Positions 18,116 through 25,788 of a stretch of 37,442 nucleotides of DNA are shown piece after piece. How positions within the stretch are numbered: position 1 is the stretch's first letter; the number at the start of each line of letters is the position of its first letter. A program made the position numbers and the translations under genes. The stretch is from a virus, in the IMG/VR virus record IMGVR_UViG_3300042564_006302, positions 1 to 37,442 of that record; one strand, written 5' to 3'. Under the pieces are notes generated by a model. That model saw only the letters and a list, made by a program, of their open reading frames with translations, was not told the DNA's origin and searched no databases.

Positions 18116-21100
18116 ATCCGTATCCGTATGTTCCTGGAAATCCACCAAATGGTAAATAATAATTTGGTGTTTTTGAATAAGTTAAATTTCTATTTATGCT
18201 GGTTTGATAAGTTTGTACTAAATTAGTTGTAGATATACCAACTCCTGTTATGATAATATCTTTTTCCACACCTCCATTTGACCACTTACCAGTTTCACTT
18301 CTCCATTTATAAGATCCATTTCTTTCACTTAAAACTCCAGTATGATTATCTTGCCACCACCCAATAAGACCACTAGTAATATTTAATCCTGGTCTTTCTA
18401 AAGGTAGTTCAGAAAATTTTCTTGGTAGTTTTGCAATTGAAGGGCTAGAAAACATATCATTGGGCAATGTTCTTTTTAACCATTGTTTTTCTGTCTCTGC
18501 GAGTTCTCTATCCCAAATAGCTAGTCCATGATAATTTATTGGCGAGGTATAACTATTTCCTCTAGTGTCATTTGCATTAACTGTTGTATATACCTTGATT
18601 GTCATGGGTCTTTCAAGAATATAAGATCTTATAACATTTGGATTCCACGAATTTGGATCATTTGGCAAATCATTCCATGCAAAACCTACTCCATCACTAG
18701 TTTGATATACATGAGCATAATGTTCTCCTGGTAGTGTAGAACCTGGAAGAGTTGCATTATTTGGTTCAACTGCTGGCGCTACCCTATTCCAATTATGATA
18801 TAAACCACTAACTGCACCACCTATTGTGCCATTTCCTGTATAAAATAATGTTCCATCTACCCATCTCCAGTCTCCTTCTTTTACTGAATCTGTTGCACCT
18901 ATCCAACAACGAGTGGTCGCCATTAGTGATGAATGTCGATTAGTTACTGTAGACCAGTCTGTTGAATTTTTTGGACAAAATAATCTACCAGCTCTTGCTT
19001 CAGCATCTGCCTTAGCATTTGTCCATATCCAGTTTGTTGGACTAGTTATGATTTCTGATGTTGGAATTGTATTATTAACATTACGGCTTCTATAAATTAC
19101 TCTGACAAAATAAACAAAATCAGTAGATGTGTTAGTAAAAGAGTAAATGGTTCCGCCCAATACAATATCTTCATATGGATATATGAACTCAATATAATCT
19201 CCAACTTTCCAAGAATTAAAATTTACATCTGGATGTTCTGCTTTTTTGAAATTTAAGCTAAATGCTTGAAATATATCACCAATATTATATGCGTTAAAAA
19301 CAACATTTTCTACAAATTTTTTAAATTCACTAATTAACGTTAATCCTTTTGGAGCATTAAAACCATTTTTATTAACTGTTGTAGCTGTAGGGTTTACTAT
19401 TTGATTATACCACCAATCAGTTATTCCTAATCTAAATTTTGTCGAATAATCAGGATCTCCAGGGAATTTATCATGATTTTTTTGATGTAAAAAGTGCGAA
19501 AATGTAAATTTTTCATTTGTTGCTAATGTATATTCACTAGAATTTTCTCCATCAGTATTAATTAATGATATTTTAATTTTACCGCCAGCGCTTTGGGTAT
19601 TTTTACCCTCCATTAAAAGCAGATTATAATTATTTGTTCCTTTTTTGATTGAATTTGGTGTGCTTATCCATTTAAGATCACTTAATTGAATATTAGTTTG
19701 ATTTTCAAACATCCAAGGATATTCAATAATATAACCATCACCCCAACTATCCACTCCATCATCCCATTTTTTATAACTAGGAAATCCTGCAACACTAAAT
19801 CTATCATTACCATACATGTACATATAGTCTTGACCAGGTTGTGCAACAACTCTTACTCCAGCGGCATTAACGCCATCATTTGGTTCTTGAAATGTCGGGC
19901 TTATATTGCTAGGTATTGATTCCCAGTTTTGATAACCCTGTTTAACATATTCGCCATTAATCCATCTAAATGTACCTTCTTTAGCTACATCATTGCCACC
20001 AATTAATTTATAACCATTAAAAATAGGAACAATATTATTTTTTTCTAAAGTGTTTAAAACAGCTAATCTACCACCAAGTGATTGCGCTTCAGTAGATGCT
20101 GCAGCCCAAGATATAAGCGCTGGCTTTTCTATTACACCAAATCTATTAGTAGTTGTTGTTCTTGGGCTTGAGTTTGCAGTTACTTTTATTTTTACTTTTA
20201 TTAATGAATTATCTGCAGTATCAGCAGTAACAAATGGACGATGCCTTTTTTCAAGAAGAGATGTTGTTATTGGTTTTTGAATTGTATTTTCATTTATAAA
20301 TCCAAGACCTTCCATAACAGAAGTTCTGGTATTATCTGAATTGGTAAATGATTTAGAATACATTGGACTGTTAGAAACATTAATTTCAGTTACAATCCCT
20401 TCTAAACTATGAGTTTTATAATATCCTTTTATAAAATCACCAGTTTTCCAAGCGCCGATTTCTTGATTAAAAAACAATAATTCTTTTATATCTCCAATTT
20501 TTATTTCAGATAAATCAATTGAATTGCGACTTCCCTCGTAAACCTCATAACTATCATTATAAAAACCATTTGTATATGCACTTCTATTCAACGATCCAAT
20601 TTCTTCAAATCTTGTAGTTGTTGTATTTGGGTTTTGAGTTACAGTGCTAAATGCTTGTACAAATTTATCATAATGTGTATAATATAATAATCCACCACCC
20701 CAATAAGCTCCTGTTTTTAAAGTTGTTAAAACTGTATGAACAGAATTTGTAATATTACTTGGAGCAGTAATCCATGTTGCTATAGTAAAATCTTTATCTA
20801 TATATGTAGATAAAGATTGATCTTGTTGTAAAAATTTAAGACCATTAATTGATGGGCTTGTATTTGATGATGCTAAACCTGAAGTATTTAAATATTTTTC
20901 ATCTATTTGATAAACATCACTGACAGTTTTATTAAAAGTTTCTTTATTAAATCTTTTTTTGCACGCTGTTAAATTTTTTGCACATTCATCTTTTTGCCAA
21001 TATATAGAACTATATTTTGACCATGGAGAGTTGCTTTGATCTGAAGAATGATTTTTTATACATACATGATAAGTTTCTTGATATTTACTGGTTTTTTGTC

Positions 21101-21842
21101 CATAAATTGGCGTTAAGTTTATTCTTTTATCAATGGTCCAAACCATATCACCACTTTTATAACTTTCTCCATTAAACCATTGTAAAAAATTATATTGATC
21201 CTGTTGAATAAAATTAATAATACTAGTGTTATTAATATTTAATTTATTATTATCTTTATCAAATAATTCAGCACCTTCATATCTACAACCAAAACCCCTA
21301 TAATTAAAGCTACAATAATTTGATAAAATTAATCTATTATTTAATGTAGCACCATCAATATCTAAAGCTGTTGTTAATTCAAATTCTACAAATAATCTAT
21401 TTTCTGCTGTTTTTTGCGCTACAATATAAGTATCATTACTTATTTCAGCCGACATGTCAGATTCTCCCCATGGATTTCCTCCATCGAAATTATCATCATC
21501 CAAAAATTTAACAAAAGTTCTTTTTCTGACTAATCTAGCGTATTGTAAATCTTTATTATTAGCTAAAATATCAGTAACAATAAAATCTTTATTTGATATT
21601 CTAATTTTAGGTCTTACAAGTCTATTATTTGTAGATAACTCAAAACCTTCTGTTTCAACTGGCATTGGTAAATATTCAGTACCCTGCCATATTATTGGTT
21701 GTTGAAAATTAGAACCTGGATGAAAAGCTAAAAACAAACCTTCTTTATCAACAATATTGAAATAAAGCAGATAAAAATCTAATATAGCAGAAGGTTGAAA
21801 CTCAACCAAACTTCTAGCTACTTTATCTTGACCTTTCCCCAT
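18105..21842 (-). CDS. Minor tail protein L homologue with two C-type-lectin-like domains
   Basis: A 1245-residue protein. Residues about 1-200 match lambda gpL (FHPGSNFQQPIIWQGTEYLP, ETEGFELS, RPKIRISN, RTFVKFLDD). Cysteines near 180, 187, 285 and 292 (NYCSFNYRGFGC, DECAKNLTACKKRF) fit the four-cysteine iron-sulfur site of gpL. Extra domains follow: a LamG-like segment near 330-450, a C-type-lectin-like domain at about 567-707 (ISWAAASTEAQSLGGRLAVL, GGNDVAKEGTFRWINGEY, QEPNDG), a second at about 937-1077 (WIGATDSVKEGDWRWVDGTL, VEPNNA) and a LamG-like C-terminus. gpL is usually about 230 residues. Likely host surface-binding additions. Confidence 0.88.
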   Translation of the reverse strand: MGKGQDKVARSLVEFQPSAILDFYLLYFNIVDKEGLFLAFHPGSNFQQPIIWQGTEYLPMPVETEGFELSTNNRLVRPKIRISNKDFIVTDILANNKDLQYARLVRKRTFVKFLDDDNFDGGNPWGESDMSAEISNDTYIVAQKTAENRLFVEFELTTALDIDGATLNNRLILSNYCSFNYRGFGCRYEGAELFDKDNNKLNINNTSIINFIQQDQYNFLQWFNGESYKSGDMVWTIDKRINLTPIYGQKTSKYQETYHVCIKNHSSDQSNSPWSKYSSIYWQKDECAKNLTACKKRFNKETFNKTVSDVYQIDEKYLNTSGLASSNTSPSINGLKFLQQDQSLSTYIDKDFTIATWITAPSNITNSVHTVLTTLKTGAYWGGGLLYYTHYDKFVQAFSTVTQNPNTTTTRFEEIGSLNRSAYTNGFYNDSYEVYEGSRNSIDLSEIKIGDIKELLFFNQEIGAWKTGDFIKGYYKTHSLEGIVTEINVSNSPMYSKSFTNSDNTRTSVMEGLGFINENTIQKPITTSLLEKRHRPFVTADTADNSLIKVKIKVTANSSPRTTTTNRFGVIEKPALISWAAASTEAQSLGGRLAVLNTLEKNNIVPIFNGYKLIGGNDVAKEGTFRWINGEYVKQGYQNWESIPSNISPTFQEPNDGVNAAGVRVVAQPGQDYMYMYGNDRFSVAGFPSYKKWDDGVDSWGDGYIIEYPWMFENQTNIQLSDLKWISTPNSIKKGTNNYNLLLMEGKNTQSAGGKIKISLINTDGENSSEYTLATNEKFTFSHFLHQKNHDKFPGDPDYSTKFRLGITDWWYNQIVNPTATTVNKNGFNAPKGLTLISEFKKFVENVVFNAYNIGDIFQAFSLNFKKAEHPDVNFNSWKVGDYIEFIYPYEDIVLGGTIYSFTNTSTDFVYFVRVIYRSRNVNNTIPTSEIITSPTNWIWTNAKADAEARAGRLFCPKNSTDWSTVTNRHSSLMATTRCWIGATDSVKEGDWRWVDGTLFYTGNGTIGGAVSGLYHNWNRVAPAVEPNNATLPGSTLPGEHYAHVYQTSDGVGFAWNDLPNDPNSWNPNVIRSYILERPMTIKVYTTVNANDTRGNSYTSPINYHGLAIWDRELAETEKQWLKRTLPNDMFSSPSIAKLPRKFSELPLERPGLNITSGLIGWWQDNHTGVLSERNGSYKWRSETGKWSNGGVEKDIIITGVGISTTNLVQTYQTSINRNLTYSKTPNYYLPFGGFPGTYGYGYGN

Positions 21843-21850
21843 ATCTTATG

Positions 21851-21856
21851 TTACAC
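21851..21856 (-). promoter_or_regulatory. GTGTAA late-promoter-like element before the tail-tip operon
   Basis: GTGTAA on the minus strand, 14 nt before the ATG at 21842. The continuation TAACAT could act as a -10 box. It lies in the 36-base divergent gap that also serves the plus-strand gene at 21879, which has TATAAT at 21862-21867. Confidence 0.55.
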
Positions 21857-21878
21857 TTTTTTATAATAAAAACTAGAA

Positions 21879-22340
21879 ATGAAATTTAAATTAATAAAAG
21901 AGCCTTCGGAAGAATTATTTAATCTTTTTAAGCTTTATTGCTTAGAATCAAAGCCATTTGATTTTTGCGAACTCCCATCAATGCAAATGAGAATTTTTAA
22001 AATAAAAGAATATTTTAATAATTTATTTAAAAATTGTGATTGCTTTATTGTTTTTAAGGATGACCAAATTGTTGGTTTTATTGTCATTGAAAAAGAAAAT
22101 GAAGTTGGTGAAATAATTATTGCAATTGGATTTCATGCTAAAATAAGCTTTAAACAAATTTCTCAATATTTTGCTGATTTTAGAAAATTTTATAAAGAAC
22201 AAAATCCCCAAATAAAAATATTTATTGGTGAAATTTATCGCACTCACAAGCCAGATTCTTATTTAAAATTCATTAAAAGATACATGAAACCCTCAAAAAT
22301 AGATCTTGACGGGGAGAGGATTATGGTGTATTTTGATTGA
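21879..22340 (+). CDS. GNAT-like hypothetical protein
   Basis: A 153-residue protein. CFIVFKDDQIVGFIVIEKEN then VGEIIIAIGFHAKISFKQIS resembles the central strands of a GNAT acetyltransferase. The usual Q/RxxGxG/A acetyl-CoA loop is not clear, so activity is doubtful. Divergent from the tail-tip operon with a shared 36-base intergenic region. The next gene begins one base after its stop. Could instead be an unrelated alpha/beta protein. Confidence 0.6.
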   Translation: MKFKLIKEPSEELFNLFKLYCLESKPFDFCELPSMQMRIFKIKEYFNNLFKNCDCFIVFKDDQIVGFIVIEKENEVGEIIIAIGFHAKISFKQISQYFADFRKFYKEQNPQIKIFIGEIYRTHKPDSYLKFIKRYMKPSKIDLDGERIMVYFD

Positions 22341-22341
22341 G

Positions 22342-22857
22342 ATGTTCTATAGAAATAAGTACGACAAAACTGGAGAATCTTCCGAAATGGGAGAATCTGC
22401 CGAATTACAATTTAAAAAAATAGCCGAAAAACTTGGTAATCAAGTCATAGATGCTACTTTTAGAGAACAAATTAGCCACATTGACTTTCACATTCTCAAT
22501 AAAAAAGGTGAAAAATATACTGTCGATGTAAAGTCGAGAAAAAAAATCAAAAGAAAAGATAATAATGTCGATGACGAAGTTATTTGGATTGAATTTAAAA
22601 ACGTTCAAGGTAAAAATGGATGGATCTATGGAGCAGCAAATTTCATCGCATTCGAAAGAGAAAATTCTTTTTTAATCGTGAGTCGTCCAGCATTGGCGAA
22701 ATTCTGTGAAAAAATTGTTGACTTGAAACAAATTAATGTTAATGTCAAATATCCTCTTTATACAGGATACCAAAGATACGGAAGACAAGATCTCCTTTCT
22801 TTGATTAAAATAGAAGATATTACAAACAACTTAAAACACATTATATGGGAAAAATAA
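22342..22857 (+). CDS. PD-(D/E)XK nuclease-like protein
   Basis: About 171 residues from the ATG at 22342, chosen because it follows the previous stop by one base; a start at 22306 would overlap that gene. SHIDFHILNKKGEKYTVDVK contains an aspartate, then a strand with VDVKS, the D...(D/E)xK arrangement of restriction-like nucleases and Holliday resolvases. An acidic N-terminal helix (ESAELQFKKIAEKLG) precedes it. It may cut DNA or be an inactive relative. Its end overlaps the next gene by 13 bases. Confidence 0.65.
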   Translation: MFYRNKYDKTGESSEMGESAELQFKKIAEKLGNQVIDATFREQISHIDFHILNKKGEKYTVDVKSRKKIKRKDNNVDDEVIWIEFKNVQGKNGWIYGAANFIAFERENSFLIVSRPALAKFCEKIVDLKQINVNVKYPLYTGYQRYGRQDLLSLIKIEDITNNLKHIIWEK

Positions 22858-23099
22858 CAAAAAGCTGTAAGGTCATTGGAGTAAATGATGCATTTAAAGA
22901 TTTACAGGGAGAGCGAGATGATGAATTTATTTTGATTAATATTTCTGATTCAGTCCACAATCTCACCTTCAAAGGTAAAGAATATCTTTTTGATATTAAA
23001 GGCTGTATCTTTACAAAAGAGGAAACAATTCTTTTGACTGGTTTTCTCAGCGATAACACTAATCAAGTTGGTAAGATAGCATTCGAACTTTTTAACTAA
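22845..23099 (+). CDS. Small hypothetical protein
   Basis: An 84-residue protein (MGKITKSCKVIGVNDAFKDL), acidic, probably a small beta barrel or alpha/beta fold. It begins inside the end of the nuclease-like gene, suggesting coupled translation. I do not recognise a family. The antisense frame over it has no supporting context. Confidence 0.65.
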   Translation: MGKITKSCKVIGVNDAFKDLQGERDDEFILINISDSVHNLTFKGKEYLFDIKGCIFTKEETILLTGFLSDNTNQVGKIAFELFN

Positions 23100-23100
23100 A

Positions 23101-23169
23101 ATGAACTGGGGCGTATTAATTTATTCATTTTTTCTTATAATTCTTCAGATTTTTGTTTATAATAGTTAA
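23101..23169 (+). CDS. 22-residue hydrophobic peptide (putative)
   Basis: The ATG directly follows the previous stop by one base and encodes MNWGVLIYSFFLIILQIFVY plus two residues, a single membrane helix. It is one of two hydrophobic mini-ORFs in a row. It may be a real small membrane peptide or chance; no ribosome binding site is visible. Confidence 0.35.
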   Translation: MNWGVLIYSFFLIILQIFVYNS

Positions 23170-23171
23170 AC

Positions 23172-23321
23172 ATGATTTTCTACATGATCATATTTTTGTG
23201 CTTGACTCTTTTTCTAATGGAGTCTATCATTGATACAATTCAAAAGCAAAAACAACATGAGTGCAAAATTAGAAAAAACTACTACCAATACTCAGGTACA
23301 TTCAATCAAAAGAGCCATTGA
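23172..23321 (+). CDS. 49-residue small membrane protein (putative), overlapping the next gene
   Basis: The frame starts MIFYMIIFLCLTLFLMESII, a membrane helix, then turns basic (QKQKQHECKIRKNYYQ). Its last 65 bases overlap the gene at 23257 in another frame, so it may end within real coding DNA by chance. Kept at low confidence because it follows another hydrophobic mini-ORF closely. Confidence 0.3.
   Translation: MIFYMIIFLCLTLFLMESIIDTIQKQKQHECKIRKNYYQYSGTFNQKSH
23202..23230 (+). promoter_or_regulatory. Sigma70-like promoter for the 23257 gene set
   Basis: TTGACT at 23202-23207 and TATCAT at 23225-23230, spacer 17. It lies about 25 bases before the ATG at 23257. Confidence 0.45.
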
Positions 23322-23535
23322 AAAAACAAACAGCGCCCAACTTGATGCGCTGTGGGCAGTCCTTAAATATAAGGAAATCGGTATTTATCGAAAAATTCAA
23401 TGTATCAGTGATATCTTGAATATTTCATTTGATGAAATGGTCAATGAACTACCTCAGAGTGAAGGTCGCTTGCTTGATAAGCAAACAAGGAAAATCATTC
23501 ATAATGCTCTAATTGAGAGATCTAACAATAAATAA
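23257..23535 (+). CDS. Small hypothetical helical protein
   Basis: 92 residues from the ATG at 23257 (MSAKLEKTTTNTQVHSIKRA); an upstream ATG at 23230 would lie in the promoter's -10 box, so it is not preferred. Predicted mostly helical with charged faces (AQLDALWAVLKYKEIGIYRK, ISDILNISFDEMVNELPQ). May be a small regulator or DNA-associated protein. No family recognised. Confidence 0.65.
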   Translation: MSAKLEKTTTNTQVHSIKRAIEKTNSAQLDALWAVLKYKEIGIYRKIQCISDILNISFDEMVNELPQSEGRLLDKQTRKIIHNALIERSNNK

Positions 23536-23546
23536 TAAACATAAAA

Positions 23547-23747
23547 ATGACACAAAATAAAGAAGTGGTGTATCGCGTATACGATAATAAAAACAGTTAT
23601 CAACAATCATATAGCTCCCAGCTAGACAAAGCTTTTAATTGGGCTAGAGATTGTGCGAATAGAACCAATGGGACAGTTCATGAGGTAACTCTTGAAGAAG
23701 GTAAAGAAGTTTCATCGAAGGTTATTTACGACAAAACTACTAAATGA
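23547..23747 (+). CDS. Small hypothetical protein
   Basis: 66 residues (MTQNKEVVYRVYDNKNSYQQ), with a beta-alpha-beta look (SQLDKAFNWARDCANRTNGT). The stop overlaps the next ATG by four bases. Function unknown. Confidence 0.65.
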   Translation: MTQNKEVVYRVYDNKNSYQQSYSSQLDKAFNWARDCANRTNGTVHEVTLEEGKEVSSKVIYDKTTK

Positions 23748-23968
23748 AAATTAGCGGCGAGTTAGATATAAAATTATCTGATGAATCTAAAAAAGAAGTT
23801 TTTTACACTTTAATGTGGGAGAAATTTGGATTTCATAAAGATTATTTTATTGAAGGTTCTAGTGTTTATGAAATGAGGCCAAATGGAGTTGGACAAGAAC
23901 CTTACTTCCTCAAAAAAGCTAGTCCGTTGCAAATGTGTATTTTTGAAATATTTAAACAATTAAAATGA
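23744..23968 (+). CDS. Small hypothetical protein
   Basis: 74 residues (MKISGELDIKLSDESKKEVF), containing WEKFGFHKDYFIEGSSVYEM. It overlaps its neighbours by four bases on each side, so it is translationally coupled to ThyX. Function unknown. Confidence 0.65.
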   Translation: MKISGELDIKLSDESKKEVFYTLMWEKFGFHKDYFIEGSSVYEMRPNGVGQEPYFLKKASPLQMCIFEIFKQLK

Positions 23969-24615
23969 TTAAAGTCGAATTTATTGACAAAATGGGATCA
24001 GATATTTCTGTGGTTAATGCCGCAAGAGTTTCTTTCAATAAGAAATCTGATTTTAATGAAGACGGAAGCTTCAAAGAGGGTGATGAAAAACTTATTGCTT
24101 TTTTGGCAAGAGAAAATCATTGGACTCCATTTGGTCACGCTTCACTTTCTTTTCATATTAAAGCGCCAATCTTTGTTGCTAGACAACTAGTAAAACATAC
24201 AGTAGGGCTTATATGGAATGAAGTTAGTCGCCGCTATGTAGATTCAGAACCAGAAATCTTTTATCCAGATAATTGGCGTAAAAAGAATGAAGATAAAAAA
24301 CAAGGATCTCATGAAGATCAATTTGTACATGTATCTTTTGGAGATGACTGTAGCATTTACGCAAGCTGTGAAATTGCAGTAGCAACTTATAAAAGTCTTC
24401 TTGCCGCTGGCGTTTGCGCCGAACAAGCTAGAATGGTTTTGCCACAATCTACTATGACAGAATGGTATTGGTCTGGTTCCCTTCACGCCTTTGCTCGTAT
24501 TTGTAATTTGCGTTGCAAGAAGGATACTCAAAAAGAAACTAGAGATGTCGCAAATCAAATTGATGAAATCGCTAAAGAACATTTTCCTGTTAGTTGGAAA
24601 TATTTGAGACAATGA
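23965..24615 (+). CDS. thyX: Flavin-dependent thymidylate synthase ThyX
   Basis: A 216-residue protein of ThyX length. Residues about 73-92 contain RQLVKHTVGLIWNEVSRRYV, matching the ThyX signature RHRxxSxNExSxRY. ENHWTPFGHASLSFHIKAP and LPQSTMTEWYWSGSLHAF are further conserved blocks. The enzyme makes dTMP from dUMP using methylene-tetrahydrofolate and FAD, supporting phage DNA synthesis. Coupled by ATGA overlaps upstream and downstream. The antisense frame over it is a shadow. Confidence 0.93.
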   Translation: MIKVEFIDKMGSDISVVNAARVSFNKKSDFNEDGSFKEGDEKLIAFLARENHWTPFGHASLSFHIKAPIFVARQLVKHTVGLIWNEVSRRYVDSEPEIFYPDNWRKKNEDKKQGSHEDQFVHVSFGDDCSIYASCEIAVATYKSLLAAGVCAEQARMVLPQSTMTEWYWSGSLHAFARICNLRCKKDTQKETRDVANQIDEIAKEHFPVSWKYLRQ

Positions 24616-25184
24616 ATATTGTAACATCGCAATGTAAAACAACACTTTTGCTTAATAATGCTTGGCAACCAATCAATGCTATTACAGCAAGAGCAGCATT
24701 CTCACATTTGTTGAAGGGTCATATTACTGCGCTTGATAAAAACAATAATGTTTTTCATTCTTTAGAGAGATGGAATAAAGATGCTGAATTTTATGAAGAT
24801 CAACCTGTATTGAGAAGTGCTAAAGGTGTTTGGCCTATTCCAACTGTTATTATCGTAACGAGTAAATTTTTTCGTCGCCCAAGGAAAAAGAAATTGACTA
24901 CCTTGGAGATGGCAAAGATTTATAACTTTACTTGCCAGTATTGTTTAAATAAATTTAAAATCGCTGATTTAACAATTGATCACATCAACCCCAAAAGTAA
25001 AGGGGGGACTGATGATCATGAAAATAGAACATTGGCATGTAAACCTTGCAATACAAGAAAGGCTAGTAAGTTTCCATTTTTTAATGTTAAAAATGAACCA
25101 GTTGCTGCGCCAGAAATTCCTGCTTTAATGTTAAACACAAGTAAGGTTAGAGAAGAGTGGGAATATTTTTTGGGTTCTGTGTAA
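24612..25184 (+). CDS. HNH endonuclease-family protein
   Basis: 190 residues from the ATG at 24612, which overlaps the ThyX stop by ATGA; an upstream ATG at 24594 is less likely. The C-terminal half has CQYC, then DHINPKSKGGTDDHENRTLA, then CKPC, the zinc-stabilised HNH/McrA fold. The N-terminal half (TLLLNNAWQPINAITARAAF, VWPIPTVIIV) matches the domain often found before HNH in stand-alone phage HNH proteins. Likely a DNA nuclease, for example in host DNA cutting, packaging or homing. Confidence 0.85.
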   Translation: MNIVTSQCKTTLLLNNAWQPINAITARAAFSHLLKGHITALDKNNNVFHSLERWNKDAEFYEDQPVLRSAKGVWPIPTVIIVTSKFFRRPRKKKLTTLEMAKIYNFTCQYCLNKFKIADLTIDHINPKSKGGTDDHENRTLACKPCNTRKASKFPFFNVKNEPVAAPEIPALMLNTSKVREEWEYFLGSV

Positions 25185-25191
25185 ATCTATG

Positions 25192-25219
25192 TTGACAAAA
25201 ACACAAATTTGATTAAAAT
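25192..25219 (+). promoter_or_regulatory. Sigma70-like promoter for the tRNA array
   Basis: TTGACA at 25192-25197, 16-base spacer, TAAAAT at 25214-25219. Transcription should start near 25226, about 75 bases before the first tRNA. Confidence 0.7.
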
Positions 25220-25225
25220 AAAAAT

Positions 25226-25300
25226 TGAGGGTAGTAAACACCAGAAGTTACTAAGGTCCGAAAGGGAGATTGGGTTGAGATAAACCTACTAATTTTTAAT
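25226..25300 (+). other. Structured leader of the tRNA array
   Basis: No ORF. TAGTAA and TTACTA form a 6-bp hairpin at about 25232-25254, and GGTT/AACC a second hairpin near 25275-25288. No canonical tRNA could be folded. It may be a processed leader or an unusual RNA. Confidence 0.35.
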
Positions 25301-25378
25301 CGCGGGTCAACCAGTAGTAGTGCTGGATCTGTCTCATAAGCAGAAGTAGTTTCGGTGCAATTCCGAAACCCGCAACCA
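25301..25378 (+). tRNA. tRNA-fMet (CAT), initiator type
   Basis: The acceptor strands CGCGGGT and ACCCGCA pair except for a C1:A72 mismatch, the hallmark of bacterial initiator tRNA, and the 3' end is ACCA. The anticodon loop is CTCATAA with a 5-bp stem (TCTGT/GCAGA). The three consecutive G:C pairs normal for initiators are missing, the D-loop lacks GG and the T-loop is TGCAATT, so it is divergent. The C1:A72 mismatch favours initiator over elongator. Confidence 0.75.
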
Positions 25379-25386
25379 ATTTTTAT

Positions 25387-25472
25387 GGGTAGATACCCAA
25401 GTGGCTAAAGGGGGCAGACTGTAAATCTGCTGATGTATGTCTACGTTGGTTCGAATCCAACTCTGCCCACCA
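25387..25472 (+). tRNA. tRNA-Tyr (GTA)
   Basis: GGGTAGA pairs with TCTGCCC, anticodon arm GCAGA-CTGTAAA-TCTGC, long variable arm, T-loop TTCGAAT, encoded ACCA. Canonical class II tRNA. Confidence 0.92.
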
Positions 25473-25478
25473 TATTAT

Positions 25479-25578
25479 CAATGTATAGTGTAGTGGCAGC
25501 ACACCCCAAGCAAAGGGCTTCTTATCCGATAGGATAGGCGGTAATGCCGTGGCGATGGTTCGATTCCATCTACATTGT
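25479..25578 (+). tRNA. tRNA-like gene with a long internal insertion, identity uncertain
   Basis: CAATGTA pairs perfectly with TACATTG; the D-arm (GTGT/GCAC) and T-arm (GATGG-TTCGATT-CCATC) are good; CCA is not encoded. Between them lie about 50 bases. A best anticodon arm is CCCC-AAGCAAA-GGG (GCA, Cys) with A at position 33, followed by about 34 bases holding two hairpins (CTTATCC-GATA-GGATAGG and CGG-TAATG-CCG). U73 agrees with Cys. It could contain an intron-like insert or be a decoy. Confidence 0.5.
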
Positions 25579-25587
25579 TCAATTTTC

Positions 25588-25661
25588 GCGGGATTTGTAT
25601 AATGGTAATACGCCATCCTTCCAAGTTGGAGTCATCAGTTCGATTCTGATATCCCGCACCA
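25588..25661 (+). tRNA. tRNA-Gly (TCC)
   Basis: GCGGGAT pairs with ATCCCGC, anticodon loop CTTCCAA with one T-T mismatch in its stem, T-loop TTCGATT, encoded ACCA. Confidence 0.9.
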
Positions 25662-25665
25662 TTTT

Positions 25666-25745
25666 TGCCAATCAAGAGGACAAGGGGCTTCATGCCCCGT
25701 ATGAGTAAGCCATACGGAGGCCAAAAATCTACTCTTGATTTGGCA
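25666..25745 (+). ncRNA. Three-way-junction structured RNA, unassigned
   Basis: TGCCAATCAAGAG at 25666 pairs with CTCTTGATTTGGCA at 25732 (13 bp with one bulge). Inside are the hairpins GGGGC-TTCAT-GCCCC (25684-25698) and GTATG-AGTAAGC-CATAC (25699-25715). TTTTCTTTCTT follows, so it could also terminate the first tRNA transcript. It does not fold as a tRNA. Confidence 0.5.
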
Positions 25746-25754
25746 TTTTCTTTC

Positions 25755-25782
25755 TTGACTTCTTCCGACAAAGCTGTATAAT
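25755..25782 (+). promoter_or_regulatory. Sigma70-like promoter giving a leaderless mRNA
   Basis: TTGACT at 25755-25760, 16-base spacer, TATAAT at 25777-25782. The ATG at 25789 is six bases further on, at the expected transcription start. Confidence 0.75.
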
Positions 25783-25788
25783 CATGAT

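Noticed and set aside
18105-21842. Diversity-generating retroelement acting on the lectin domains
   Set aside because: No reverse transcriptase, template repeat or Avd gene is present in the window; the lectin domains alone do not show one.
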